A stretch of DNA of 64,000 nt, taken from the NCBI GenBank assembly GCA_934402315.1, contig CAKRTS010000002.1, positions 124,001-188,000 of the forward strand. Direction: 5' to 3'. Of this stretch, positions 53,719 through 62,938 are shown one piece after another. A program made the position numbers and the translations under genes. Source of the stretch: an uncultured Acetatifactor sp. (lineage in GTDB: Bacteria; Bacillota; Clostridia; Lachnospirales; Lachnospiraceae). Position 1 is the first letter of the stretch. Each line of letters opens with the position of its first letter. The notes below the pieces were generated by a model, which was not told where the DNA came from, ran no database searches, and saw only the letters and a program-made list of their open reading frames with translations.

Positions 53719-54393
53719 ATGCGCATAGGAGAACTGAAACCGAAACAGAATATCACCCTGCTGGTAAACGCAAATGGCACCTTTCTGACCTTTGAATCAG
53801 TAATTCAGGAGGTCACTTCCCTGAAAAATCTGATCTTTGCCGAGGCTGTCATGAGCAACGGCAAGCCGGTCTCCTTCCGGGGCAAAAATATCATGGTCAG
53901 CCTGCTTGTCTATTTCGACGAGGAGAAGCCGATTCTCTTTAAGAATGTTTCCACCAAGCTGTTTAAGCGCATGGGCGGCGATTACTGCTACGGTATTGCC
54001 TCTATTGCAGAGGGACATGTCTATAACCGCCGCGAAAATTTCCGCTGCTACATAGGACTGGAGAGCTCCATACAGTGCGGCAGCAACACCGCCGCGCATC
54101 CCACCATCATAAGGGACATCAGCTCGACCGGCTTTGCCGTTGTCTGCGACCAGGATGTATCCCTTGAACCCGGTCAGCTGGTTCACACCGTTCTGAATGA
54201 CAGACTGATCGACGGAGGTGTCTCCTATTCCTTTCAGCTCTACGGACTTGTGGCAAGGATTCAGGAGCTTGAAAACGGAAAGCGCTTATTCGGCTGTAAG
54301 CTGAACAATCCGATTCAGGGCCTTGATAAATATATTATGGAAAAAGAACGTATCCGTCTGAAAAACAGCAACGGAGGGAATCTTTGGAACTGA
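53719..54393 (+). CDS. PilZ-domain cyclic di-GMP receptor
   Basis: 224 residues. N-terminal YcgR-like domain (about 1-100, LVNANGTFLTFESVIQEV). The PilZ domain has YNRRENFRCYIGLESSIQ (RxxxR) and RDISSTGFAVVCDQD (D/NxSxxG), both intact, so cyclic di-GMP binding is expected. Ends with KDLDKYIMEKER-like helix. Linked by operon to the duplicated CmpB membrane protein, which could be its output; this is inference. Confidence 0.88.
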   Translation: MRIGELKPKQNITLLVNANGTFLTFESVIQEVTSLKNLIFAEAVMSNGKPVSFRGKNIMVSLLVYFDEEKPILFKNVSTKLFKRMGGDYCYGIASIAEGHVYNRRENFRCYIGLESSIQCGSNTAAHPTIIRDISSTGFAVVCDQDVSLEPGQLVHTVLNDRLIDGGVSYSFQLYGLVARIQELENGKRLFGCKLNNPIQGLDKYIMEKERIRLKNSNGGNLWN

Positions 54394-54400
54394 TTCCCTC
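54373..54400 (+). terminator. Terminator of the PilZ operon
   Basis: Stem GGAGGGAATC / GATTCCCTCC around the stop codon, then GCTTTTC. It sits just before the end of the convergent aguB gene. Confidence 0.75.
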
Positions 54401-54419
54401 CGCTTTTCTATTGCTTTCC

Positions 54420-55295
54420 CTATTCTATTATTTTCCTATACATCTCCGGGCGTCTGTCACGGAACAGGCCCCAGCTGAAACGCATGTCCTCCACCGCATC
54501 CAGATCAAAGGTATGCAGAAGAATCCCTTCCTCCGTCCTTCCCGCGTCTTCTATGACTTCTCCGGTCTCATCCGTGATAAAGGAGGAGCCGTAAAAGACC
54601 AGCTCCGAAGACTGGCTGTTGTTGTCCTTCGTCGGCTGAACCGTCTCCCTGCCGACACGGTTTGCCGCGATCACCGGTATGACGTTCGCCGCCGCATGCC
54701 CCTGCATACAGCGTCTCCAGTGCGGCATGCTGTCACACTCTATGATGGGCTCAGAGCCGATTGCCGTCGGATAAAATAAGAGCTGCGCACCCATGAGCGC
54801 CATACATCTCGCCGCCTCGGGGAACCACTGATCCCAGCAGATTCCCACACCGATTCTGCCATAGGCTGTGTCCCATACGCGGAATCCGGTGTTTCCCGGA
54901 GTAAAATAGAATTTTTCCTGATAGAAATGATCGTCCGGTATGTGGGTCTTGCGGTAGACACCGAGAACGCTTCCGTCGGCATCGATCACTGCAATGGAAT
55001 TATAAGTCACATTGCCGTCCCGCTCGAAAAAGCTGACCGGCAGCACGACCCTCAGCTCCTCCGCGACCCGTCGAAGACGCTGTACCGCTGGATTTTCCTC
55101 AAGCGTCATCGCCAGACCGTAAGAACTATAGTTCCTCTCCTGACAGAAATACCACGTCTCAAATAATTCCGGCAGAAGAATCACCTGCGCCCCTCTTGCA
55201 GCCGCGTCGCGCACCGCCCTTTCCGCCGCTTCCAGATTTTCTTCCCTCGATCGGTTGCAATACATCTGCACCGCCGCCACTGTCACTTTTTTCAT
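54420..55295 (-). CDS. aguB: N-carbamoylputrescine amidase
   Basis: 291 residues, nitrilase superfamily. Catalytic Glu in LLPELFETWYF, Lys in YRKTHIPDDHFYQEKFYFTPGN and Cys in GVGICWDQWFPEAARCMALMGA. ASN-VIPVIAANRVGRE and the FYGSSFITDETGE stretch match plant and bacterial AguB. Hydrolyses N-carbamoylputrescine to putrescine, CO2 and ammonia. Start at 55295 with GGGAGG 4-5 bp upstream. Separated from aguA, the preceding step, by a 140-bp repeat. Confidence 0.93.
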   Translation of the reverse strand: MKKVTVAAVQMYCNRSREENLEAAERAVRDAAARGAQVILLPELFETWYFCQERNYSSYGLAMTLEENPAVQRLRRVAEELRVVLPVSFFERDGNVTYNSIAVIDADGSVLGVYRKTHIPDDHFYQEKFYFTPGNTGFRVWDTAYGRIGVGICWDQWFPEAARCMALMGAQLLFYPTAIGSEPIIECDSMPHWRRCMQGHAAANVIPVIAANRVGRETVQPTKDNNSQSSELVFYGSSFITDETGEVIEDAGRTEEGILLHTFDLDAVEDMRFSWGLFRDRRPEMYRKIIE

Positions 55296-55443
55296 TACAC
55301 CCTCCCGGTCTATATTCTTATTATTATGAGTTTTATTCCCACTCGACATTCGCTGCTCGCCAAGAACAACCAGTCTCTCTCCGTCTCACTTGCTCTTATT
55401 ACTCTTATTACATTTCATCTCTTTCTATTTACTTACCATACCA

Positions 55444-55583
55444 GTTGTGCAGGATGCACATGACCACAAGCAGCGCACTCTGGAGCCGCCGGCACTTACA
55501 TGGCGTACTTTGACATGTTATGTGCCGCTGCGTGCGGAAGGTAGCGAAAGCGTGCCTGCGGTGGTCTGTGCATCCTGTGCAAC
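55444..55583 (-). repeat. 140-bp dispersed structured element, copy 3
   Basis: Same element, reverse orientation, between aguA and aguB. Terminal arms pair perfectly over ten bases (CAGGATGCAC / GTGCATCCTG), with two base-pair changes relative to copy 2 that keep pairing. Central hairpin stem ACATG / CATGT with the same AGTAC loop. Confidence 0.92.
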
Positions 55584-55609
55584 GTCACTCGCGGAAACAC
55601 CCGCACCCC

Positions 55610-56704
55610 TTACCTCGGTATCTGCTGCGTAATACAGTGAATATTCCCCCCACCGATCAGAATATCCCTTGTATTGATCTGTACGACCTCCCTGTCCGGA
55701 AACAGTCCCTGCAGAATCTCCCTCGCAGGCTCGTCCGCCGGATCTCCGAAGCCGGGCATGACAATGCTCCGGTTCGCAATATAGAAATTCACATAGGATG
55801 CCGCCAGACGCTCTCCCGGCGTGCGGGTCGGCTCATCCCAGCAGGTGTCAAGCCCGAGACATTCCTCCTCCGTCATTGTCACCGGCTGCGGCAGAGGCAG
55901 CTTATGCACACGGATATGCCTTCCCTTCGCATCCACCGTCTTCTGTAAATATTCCAGACACGCCTTCGACATGGCATACTGCGGATCGTTCTCATCCTCC
56001 GTCCACGCCAGAACCACCTCACCGGGTGCGACAAAGGCGCAGATGTTATCCACATGCTCATTCGTTTCATCATGGTAAATTCCACAGGGAAGCCAGAGAA
56101 TTGTGGATACATTCAGATAGCTTTTCAGATTATCCTCGATCTCCTCACGCGTCAGCTCCGGGTTCCGCCCACGGCTCAGCAGGCAGCTCTCCGTCACCAT
56201 ACAGGTTCCCTCGCCGTCAACATGGATGGAACCGCCCTCCAGAATGAAATCCCGCCTGCAGTAAACGTCCTTTTCCAGCAGGTCGCAGAGCTTCCTCGCC
56301 ATCTTATTGTCCTTGTCCCATGGGAAATACAGCCCGTCATAAAGCCCGCCCCACGCGTTGAAGCCCCAGTCAATGCCGCGCACCTCTCCGTCCGCATTCC
56401 TGACAAAGGTGGGCGCATAATCCCTCGCCCATGCATCATTGCTGCTCATCTCGACAACACGGATATGCTCCGGCAGCATCGCCCGCGCGTTGTCATATTG
56501 TGCCTCGCTGGCACAGACCGTCACCTTCTCCGATCTTGCGATCGCCTCCGCGATCTGTACAAACGCCTTGCGCGCCGCATAGCCGCCGTACTGCCATGAG
56601 TCGGAACGCTCCGGAAATATCATGATACAACCCTCGTGAGGCTCAAATTCCGCCGGCATGCGGAAGCCGTCCTCCCTCGGCACAGAATCCTTAATAATCC
56701 TCAT
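55610..56704 (-). CDS. aguA: Agmatine deiminase
   Basis: 364 residues, peptidylarginine-deiminase-like family. DGFRMPAEFEPHEGCIMIFPERSDSW, SNDAWARDYAPTFV, GIDWGFNAWGGLYDG, EGGSIHVDGEGTCMVTESCLL, YHDETNEHVDNICAFV and the C-terminal GGGNIHCITQQIP with catalytic Cys357. Converts agmatine to N-carbamoylputrescine. Starts 9 bp after nspC in the same orientation. Confidence 0.95.
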   Translation of the reverse strand: MRIIKDSVPREDGFRMPAEFEPHEGCIMIFPERSDSWQYGGYAARKAFVQIAEAIARSEKVTVCASEAQYDNARAMLPEHIRVVEMSSNDAWARDYAPTFVRNADGEVRGIDWGFNAWGGLYDGLYFPWDKDNKMARKLCDLLEKDVYCRRDFILEGGSIHVDGEGTCMVTESCLLSRGRNPELTREEIEDNLKSYLNVSTILWLPCGIYHDETNEHVDNICAFVAPGEVVLAWTEDENDPQYAMSKACLEYLQKTVDAKGRHIRVHKLPLPQPVTMTEEECLGLDTCWDEPTRTPGERLAASYVNFYIANRSIVMPGFGDPADEPAREILQGLFPDREVVQINTRDILIGGGNIHCITQQIPR

Positions 56705-56713
56705 ATTACTTCC

Positions 56714-57907
56714 CTATAACCTCTCCTTAAAATCCTGATACCCAAACTGTCTCACGATCTCGCACTCCCCATCCCGCCTCCGAAGCGCAATCGCCGGGAG
56801 CGGCATCCCGTTAAACGTATTGTTTTTCACCATGGAGTAGATCGCCATGTCCTCAAAAACCAGCCTGTCCCCCTCCTCCAGCTCTCTGTCAAAGGAGTAG
56901 TCACCGATAATGTCCCCCGCCAGACAGGTAGGCCCGCCCAGACGATAGGTAAAAGCTTTCTCTCCCGCGTCCCCGCTGTCGCGCAGAGGCGGTCTGTAGG
57001 GCATCTCCAGCACATCGGGCATATGGCATGCGGCGGAGGCGTCCAGAATGGCAAGCCGGAGCAGCGCCCCGTCAGACGCGCCATGCGGCAATACCGGAGC
57101 CTCTGTCCGGCGCGTCTCAAGAACCGTCGTCACAAGAAAGCCCGCATTCAGCGCAACTGCCTCGCCCGGCTCTATATACACCGTCAGTCCGTACTTCTCC
57201 TGCATCCGGCGGATGCAGTGTTCCAGCCTCGGTATATCATAGTCCTGCCGGGTGATGTGATGTCCGCCCCCGAAGTTGATCCATTTGAAATCTGCCAGAT
57301 ACTTTCCGAATTTCTCCTCCACGGCATCCAGGGTCTTTTCCAGATCATCGGAATTCTGCTCGCAGAGGGTGTGAAAATGGATTCCGTCCAACAGCGGCAG
57401 CAGCCGCTTCCCCTCCGGGGTGTCAAGCCCTGTCACAAACTCCTGCGCCGTCACGCCAAGCCTCGAGCCGGGCGCGCAGGGGTCGTAAATCGCATGTCCC
57501 TCCTGCGTGGAGCACTCCGGGTTCACGCGCAGTCCGATGCTCTTCCCCGCATGCTTTGCCCGCTCGCCGAACTTTTCCACCTGCCTCCATGAATTGAAGA
57601 CAATGTGGTCGCTGTATTTCAGAATCTCCCCGAAATCCTCCTCGCGGAATGCCGGGGAATAGATATGGTTCTCAAAGGGGGCTGTCATCTCCTCCGCACA
57701 CAGCCTCGCCTCGTAAAGCCCGCTCGCCGTCGCCCCGCAGAGATAGCGGCTTATCAGCGGATAGAGCGCATACATGGAGAATGCCTTCTGCGCCAGCAGA
57801 ATCCTCGCCCCTGTCCGCTCCATGACACCCCGCAGCACCTTTAAGTTTTCTTCTATCAATGCCTCATCCACGACATAGCATGGTGTCGGTAATTCTGACC
57901 ATTTCAT
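56714..57907 (-). CDS. nspC: Carboxynorspermidine/carboxyspermidine decarboxylase
   Basis: 397 residues, fold-type III PLP enzyme. LPTPCYVVDEALIEENLKVL, ILLAQKAFSMYALYPLI with PLP Lys41, GATASGLYEARLC, INFGGGHHITRQDYD, YIEPGEAVALNAGFLVTTVL and GGPTCLAGDIIGDYSF (catalytic Cys region). Decarboxylates carboxyspermidine or carboxynorspermidine. ATG at 57907 begins at the family start; a longer upstream reading enters the serpin promoter region. Its partner dehydrogenase lies beyond the serpin gene. Confidence 0.94.
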   Translation of the reverse strand: MKWSELPTPCYVVDEALIEENLKVLRGVMERTGARILLAQKAFSMYALYPLISRYLCGATASGLYEARLCAEEMTAPFENHIYSPAFREEDFGEILKYSDHIVFNSWRQVEKFGERAKHAGKSIGLRVNPECSTQEGHAIYDPCAPGSRLGVTAQEFVTGLDTPEGKRLLPLLDGIHFHTLCEQNSDDLEKTLDAVEEKFGKYLADFKWINFGGGHHITRQDYDIPRLEHCIRRMQEKYGLTVYIEPGEAVALNAGFLVTTVLETRRTEAPVLPHGASDGALLRLAILDASAACHMPDVLEMPYRPPLRDSGDAGEKAFTYRLGGPTCLAGDIIGDYSFDRELEEGDRLVFEDMAIYSMVKNNTFNGMPLPAIALRRRDGECEIVRQFGYQDFKERL

Positions 57908-57974
57908 ATTCTTTGAAACCTTTCGCTCTTTTTTTCGTCTATAGAGATAACAGAACAACAGGGAGGATACCACC

Positions 57975-59279
57975 ATGAACAAATCAGCAAAACAGATACT
58001 CGCAGCGCTCCTCGCACTGTCCATGCCGCTCACCCTCGCCGGATGCGGCAGTGACAGCGGCGAATACCATGCAACCAATCTGACAGACATCACCACGCCT
58101 GCGCAGCCCCCCGCTGCAGCGGAGGAATCGAAGCCATCCGCCTCTCACACGGCAGCGGAGAACACTTCTCTCCCCAAGGCAGATGCCGTCACCTACACCG
58201 ACTTCGCCCTGCGCCTGTTCCGGGAATGCTCGGAACCCGGCAAAAGTACACTGATCTCACCGCTGTCGGTGCTCAATGCACTCGCCATGACGGCATGCGG
58301 TGCAGAACAGGAAACACTTGCACAGATGGAGAACGTGTTCGGCTCCGACCTTACCTCTCTATGTGAATACTTAAGCGCCTATAACGACGCGCTCCCCTCC
58401 GGTGACAAATACAAGCTGCACGTCGCCAACTCCATCTGGATCAAGGATGATGAAGATTTCAAGGTAGAGCCGGACTTTCTGCAGGCGGACACCGACTACT
58501 TCCACGCCGACATCTTCCAGTGCCCTTTTGATTCCACGACCTTAAAGGACATCAACAGCTGGGTCTCCAAAAACACAGACAAAATGATCCCGAAGATTCT
58601 GGATCAGATTCCTGACGATGCTGTCATGTATCTCGTGAACGCGCTTGCCTTCGACGCCAGGTGGCAGTCCATCTATCGTTCCGATCAGGTGCATGACCGC
58701 ACTTTTACCAGCTTTGACGGCACAGAGCAGGATGCGGAGCTGATGTATTCCGAAGAACACAAATACCTTCAGGACAGTCAGGCACAGGGCTTCCTGAAAT
58801 ACTATGCCGACGGCAAATATGCCTTCGCCGCACTGCTACCTGACGAAGGTGTCAGTCTGGATGATTACCTCGCTTCCCTGACAGGCGAACAGCTCCATCA
58901 GCTTCTTGTCAATGCTGAGGATATTAAAGTAGAAACTGCCATCCCGAAATTCAAGCAAGAGTACTCCGTCAATTTACAGGACATTCTTCAGGAGCTCGGG
59001 ATGACGGATGCCTTTGACCCGGAGACTGCCGACTTCAACGGCATCTGCTCCGCCCCCGACAAGCAGCTTTACATCAACCGTGTGCTGCATAAGACCTTCA
59101 TCGAGGTCGATGAAAAAGGGACGAAGGCGGGCGCCGCAACTGCCGTAGAAATGTGCGAATTTGCAATGATAAGCGAGGCAAAGTCTGTCTATCTCGACCG
59201 TCCCTTTGTCTATATGCTGATCGACTGTGAAGAGCTGCTGCCCGTCTTTATCGGAACCGTGACGGAAATCACGCCTTAA
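57975..59279 (+). CDS. Serpin-family lipoprotein
   Basis: 434 residues. Lipoprotein signal (ILAALLALSMPLTLAGC, lipobox LAGC), a 40-residue Ser/Ala/Pro linker, then a complete serpin: YTDFALRLFRECSEPGKSTLISPLSVLNALAMTACGA, ANSIWIKDD, NSWVSKNTDKMIPKIL, YLVNALAFDARW, and the hinge FIEVDEKGTKAGAATAVEM before the reactive loop, with DRPFVYMLID closing. It would inhibit serine proteases at the cell surface. Strand-opposed within the polyamine locus; GGGAGGA before ATG. Its end overlaps the casdh stop by 4 bp. Confidence 0.93.
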   Translation: MNKSAKQILAALLALSMPLTLAGCGSDSGEYHATNLTDITTPAQPPAAAEESKPSASHTAAENTSLPKADAVTYTDFALRLFRECSEPGKSTLISPLSVLNALAMTACGAEQETLAQMENVFGSDLTSLCEYLSAYNDALPSGDKYKLHVANSIWIKDDEDFKVEPDFLQADTDYFHADIFQCPFDSTTLKDINSWVSKNTDKMIPKILDQIPDDAVMYLVNALAFDARWQSIYRSDQVHDRTFTSFDGTEQDAELMYSEEHKYLQDSQAQGFLKYYADGKYAFAALLPDEGVSLDDYLASLTGEQLHQLLVNAEDIKVETAIPKFKQEYSVNLQDILQELGMTDAFDPETADFNGICSAPDKQLYINRVLHKTFIEVDEKGTKAGAATAVEMCEFAMISEAKSVYLDRPFVYMLIDCEELLPVFIGTVTEITP

Positions 59280-60553
59280 TCCACCAGCACCGGATTTTCC
59301 TCAACGACCCACGGCAATCCATACTGATTCAGGGCTTCCATGAAGGGATCGGGATCAAATTCTTCCACGTTGAAGACGCCCGGTCTCTTCCATGTCCCAT
59401 TCATTACAAGCATTGCCCCGATCATCGCCGGAACACCCGTCGTATAGGAAATTGCCTGTGAGCCCAGCTCCTTATAGCACTTCTGATGGTCGCAGACATT
59501 GTAGATATAGATGGACTTCTCCTTGCCGTCCTTCACGCCCGTAAAGATACAGCCGATATTCGTCTTGCCCACGGTGCGCGGTCCGAGAGATGCCGGATCG
59601 GGAAGCAGCGCCTTCAAAAACTGGATCGGTACGATCTCCCTGCCCTCAAACATCACCGGATCGGTGCGCAGCATTCCCACATTTTCAAGACATTTCATAT
59701 GTGTCAGATAGCTCTGTCCGAAGGTCATGAAGAAACGGATGCGCTTGATGCCGGGAATGTTCTGTGCCAGAGACTCTATCTCCTCATGGTGCAGCAGATA
59801 CATGTCCTTCTTCCCGACCTGTGCAAAGTCGTACTCTCTCTTGATCTCCATGGGCTTTGTCTCTACCCAGTGGCCGTCCTCCCAGTAGGAACCGTTCGCG
59901 GAAACCTCTCTGAGGTTGATCTCCGGGTTGAAGTTCGTCGCAAACGGATAGCCGTGGTCACCGCCGTTGCAGTCCATGATGTCGATATAATGAATTTCGT
60001 CGAAGTAATGCTTCAGTGCATAGGCAGAAAATACGCTTGTCACGCCGGGGTCAAAGCCGCTGCCGAGCAGTCCCGTGATGCCCGCCTTCTCAAAGCGCTC
60101 CCTGTATGCCCACTGCCATGAATAATCAAAATATGCCGTGAAGCCCTTCTCCTCGCAGCGCTTCTCATAGATTGCACGCCACTCGGGGTCTTCGGTGTCC
60201 TCTGCCTCGTAGTTCGCCGTATCGATATAGTCCACGCCGCAGGCAAGGCAGGCATCCATGATTGTCAGATCCTGATAGGGCAGTGCAAGGTTGAGGACAG
60301 CCTTGGGCTGCTCCTTTTTTATCAGTGCGGTCAGTTCCTCCACGCTGTCTGCGTCAACCTTCGCCGTGGTGATGACTGGCAGTTCCTTTCCCGTCTTTCG
60401 GAAATCCTGCTCGATCTTCTCCTTTAATGCGATGCATTTACTCTCCGTGCGGCTCGCAATACAGATCTCCGAAAATACGTCTGCCTTTGCGGCACATTTC
60501 TGGATTGCGACGGATGCAACACCGCCGCAGCCGATGACTAAAATTTTGCTCAT
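59276..60553 (-). CDS. casdh: Carboxyspermidine/carboxynorspermidine synthase (saccharopine-dehydrogenase-like)
   Basis: 425 residues. NADP-binding KILVIGCGGVASVAIQKCA, then VDADSVEELTALIKKEQPKAVLNLALPYQDLTIMDACLACGVDYIDTANYE, GSGFDPGVTSVFSAYALKHYFD, DCNGGDHGYPFATNFNPEINLREVS and AISYTTGVPAMIGAMLV. This is the pattern of carboxynorspermidine synthases, which reductively couple aspartate semialdehyde to a diamine. Partner of NspC. Start at 60553 with AAGGAGG upstream. Confidence 0.92.
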   Translation of the reverse strand: MSKILVIGCGGVASVAIQKCAAKADVFSEICIASRTESKCIALKEKIEQDFRKTGKELPVITTAKVDADSVEELTALIKKEQPKAVLNLALPYQDLTIMDACLACGVDYIDTANYEAEDTEDPEWRAIYEKRCEEKGFTAYFDYSWQWAYRERFEKAGITGLLGSGFDPGVTSVFSAYALKHYFDEIHYIDIMDCNGGDHGYPFATNFNPEINLREVSANGSYWEDGHWVETKPMEIKREYDFAQVGKKDMYLLHHEEIESLAQNIPGIKRIRFFMTFGQSYLTHMKCLENVGMLRTDPVMFEGREIVPIQFLKALLPDPASLGPRTVGKTNIGCIFTGVKDGKEKSIYIYNVCDHQKCYKELGSQAISYTTGVPAMIGAMLVMNGTWKRPGVFNVEEFDPDPFMEALNQYGLPWVVEENPVLVD

Positions 60554-60589
60554 TGAATGTTCCTCCTTAAAAATATGGTCTCGAGTGAC

Positions 60590-60608
60590 GTTGCGTCGAA
60601 TGCACAAC
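60590..60608 (+). repeat. Remnant or deleted form of the 140-bp element
   Basis: Nineteen bases, GTTGCGTCGAATGCACAAC, flanked by GTGAC on the left and TGTTTACC on the right. Both outer ends and flanks resemble the full element, while the central 120 bp are absent. It lies in the 58-bp gap between casdh and speE. Confidence 0.6.
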
Positions 60609-60611
60609 TGT

Positions 60612-61469
60612 TTACCGTACCTCGACGCGGCGAAGCAGTTTTTCTACGTAGGCGGGGAGGCAGAAGGCTCCTTCATGGAGGCGTGGGGTGTAGTAGCGGG
60701 TGTCCAGTTCTCTCGCAAGCCAGCGCTCTGCGTCCAGATCATGCACAGGATGATACTGTTTTGAGGCGAAGCCAAACAGCCAGTGTCCAGACGGGTAGGT
60801 CGGGATATGCGCCTGATAGACGCGGCTGATGGGAAAGCTTTCGACAATGCGCTTATGTGCCCTCATACATGCTGTCGCGTCCGCTTCATAGAAGGGGCTC
60901 TCATGCTGGTTTACCATGATGCCGTCCTCATGCAGCGCCTTATAGCAGTTGCCGTAAAATTCCTTGGTAAAGAGTCCCTCGCCGGGTCCGAAGGGGTCTG
61001 TGGAATCCACGATGATGAGGTCGTAGTCGTCCTCCTTGCTGCGGACAAATTTCAGGCCGTCCTCATAATGGATGTGAACCCGCTCATCCTCCAGCTTACA
61101 GGCGATCCCGGGAAGAAAGCCCTTACATACCTGAATGACCTGTTCGTCGATCTCCACAAGGTCAATATGCTCAATCTCAGGGTATTTCACAAGCTCCCTG
61201 ACCGCGCCGCCGTCTCCGGCGCCGATGACGAGCACGCGTTTCACGTTCGGATGAACCGCCATCGGCACATGAACAATCATCTCATGGTAGATGAACTCGT
61301 CCTTCTCGGTCAGCATCACATAGCCGTCCAGCACAAGGAATCTGCCGAACTCCGGCGATTCAAAAACATCAATTCTCTGAAATTCGCTCTGTCCACTGTA
61401 AAGCTGCTTATCTACCTTGATTGACAGCTTTACATTCGGCGTATGCGGTTCCGAAAACCATAATTCCAT
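60612..61469 (-). CDS. speE: Spermidine synthase
   Basis: 285 residues. MELWFSEPHTPNVKLSIKV, FGRFLVLDGYVMLTEKDEFIYHEMIVHVPMAVHPNVKRVLVIGAGDGGAVRELVKYP and YDLIIVDSTDPFGPGEGLFTKEFYGNCYKAL are diagnostic. Transfers aminopropyl from decarboxylated SAM to putrescine. Start at 61469: AAGGAGGT 9 bp upstream, and TAATG overlap with the speA stop gives coupled translation. Confidence 0.95.
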   Translation of the reverse strand: MELWFSEPHTPNVKLSIKVDKQLYSGQSEFQRIDVFESPEFGRFLVLDGYVMLTEKDEFIYHEMIVHVPMAVHPNVKRVLVIGAGDGGAVRELVKYPEIEHIDLVEIDEQVIQVCKGFLPGIACKLEDERVHIHYEDGLKFVRSKEDDYDLIIVDSTDPFGPGEGLFTKEFYGNCYKALHEDGIMVNQHESPFYEADATACMRAHKRIVESFPISRVYQAHIPTYPSGHWLFGFASKQYHPVHDLDAERWLARELDTRYYTPRLHEGAFCLPAYVEKLLRRVEVR

Positions 61470-62929
61470 TAAGCCCATACCTCCTTTAACACATTTAACC
61501 TCTCAATTCCCGGGTCTTCCGGACCGGTCATGGAGCAGCCCTTCTCCTTCGCGTAGAGAATGTACTCCAGAATCTCTCCCGTAATCTGTTCGCCGGGCGC
61601 AAGGATCGGGATGCCCGGCGGATAGCACATGACAAATTCACTGCAGATCCGTCCCTTTGTCTCGGAGAGCGGCAGCGATTCCTTTTCCGCATAAAATGCA
61701 TTCTGCGGCGAAACTGCCACCCTTGGCTCGATATATTCCTGCGTATACATACCGGCGTTGTCCCTGCTGTACTTCCTGCGCACCTCGACGAGCGCGCCGA
61801 TCAGTCTCTCGATCTCCCTCTCCCGGTCTCCAATGGAGATATAAGCCAGCACATTCGCAATGTCACCCAGCTCCATCTGAATGTCGTACTCATCGCGCAG
61901 AATGTCATAGACCTCTATCCCGGCCAGTCCGATCCCCAGCGTGTTGATTGTCAGCTTTGTCCTGTCAAAATCAAAGATGCTGTCGCCGTTTATCAGCTCC
62001 GCCGTATAGGCGTAATAGCCGCCGATCCGGTTGATCTCATTTCTCGCATATTCCGCCAGCGCCGTCACCTTCCGGAATTCCTCCCTGCCCCGCAGCGCCA
62101 GATTTCGTCTTGAAATATCCAGACTTGCCAGCAACAGATAGGATGCGCTTGTCGTCTGTGTCAGGTTAATAATCTGTCTCACATAGCCGGGATTCATCGA
62201 AGGCCCTGTCAGCAGAAAGGAGCTCTGCGTCAGGCTTCCGCCGGACTTGTGCATGCTGACGGATGCCATGTCCGCTCCCGCCGTCATCGCCGAAACCGGC
62301 ATATTTTCCCCGAAATAAAAATGGGTTCCGTGCGCCTCATCCACCAGCACCTTCATGCCGTTTGCATGGGCGAGCCTGACAATGCTTCTCAGGTCGGAGC
62401 AGATGCCGTAATAGGTCGGGTTATTCACAAGAACTGCTACCGCATCCGGGTTCTCGGATATCGTGCGCTCGACCTGCGACACCTTCATGCCCAGCGCAAT
62501 CCCAAGCCTGCTGTCCATATCGGGATTGACGTAAATCGGTATCGCACCGTTGAGCACCAGCGCATTGATAACGCTTCTGTGTACATTTCTCGGAAGGATG
62601 ATCTTGTCGCCCTTTTTGCAGACGCTCAGCACCATGCTCTGCACGGAGGAGGTCGTTCCCCCGACCATCAGGAAGGCATAGGCAGCGCCGAATGCTTCCG
62701 CCGCCATCTCCTCCGCCTCCCGGATGACCGACACGGGATGGCAGAGATTGTCCAGCGGCTTCATGGAATTTACGTCAATGCCGACGCACTGCTGTCCGAG
62801 CAGCTCCACAAGCTCCGGGTTTCCGCGTCCTCTCTTATGTCCCGGCACATCAAAGGGCACGATCCTGTTTTTCCGAAATTCCTCCAGCGCCTCATAAATC
62901 GGCGCTCTCTCCTGATTATAACGTCCCAT
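61469..62929 (-). CDS. speA: Arginine/lysine/ornithine decarboxylase, SpeA (YaaO/Cad) type
   Basis: 486 residues, short Firmicutes form of the group III/fold I decarboxylases. VPGHKRGRGNPEL, GGTTSSVQSMVLSVCKKGDKIILPRNVHRSV, VLVDEAHGTHFYFG and VSMHKSGGSLTQSSFLL with PLP Lys228. Clustered with agmatine deiminase and carbamoylputrescine amidase, so arginine decarboxylase is the most likely activity; lysine or ornithine use cannot be excluded. 9 bp after speD. Confidence 0.93.
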   Translation of the reverse strand: MGRYNQERAPIYEALEEFRKNRIVPFDVPGHKRGRGNPELVELLGQQCVGIDVNSMKPLDNLCHPVSVIREAEEMAAEAFGAAYAFLMVGGTTSSVQSMVLSVCKKGDKIILPRNVHRSVINALVLNGAIPIYVNPDMDSRLGIALGMKVSQVERTISENPDAVAVLVNNPTYYGICSDLRSIVRLAHANGMKVLVDEAHGTHFYFGENMPVSAMTAGADMASVSMHKSGGSLTQSSFLLTGPSMNPGYVRQIINLTQTTSASYLLLASLDISRRNLALRGREEFRKVTALAEYARNEINRIGGYYAYTAELINGDSIFDFDRTKLTINTLGIGLAGIEVYDILRDEYDIQMELGDIANVLAYISIGDREREIERLIGALVEVRRKYSRDNAGMYTQEYIEPRVAVSPQNAFYAEKESLPLSETKGRICSEFVMCYPPGIPILAPGEQITGEILEYILYAKEKGCSMTGPEDPGIERLNVLKEVWA

Positions 62930-62938
62930 GACAATCTC

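Noticed and set aside
57908-58096. N-terminal hydrophobic extension of NspC
   Set aside because: Runs into the serpin start region on the other strand; the family begins at MKWSELPTPCYVVD.
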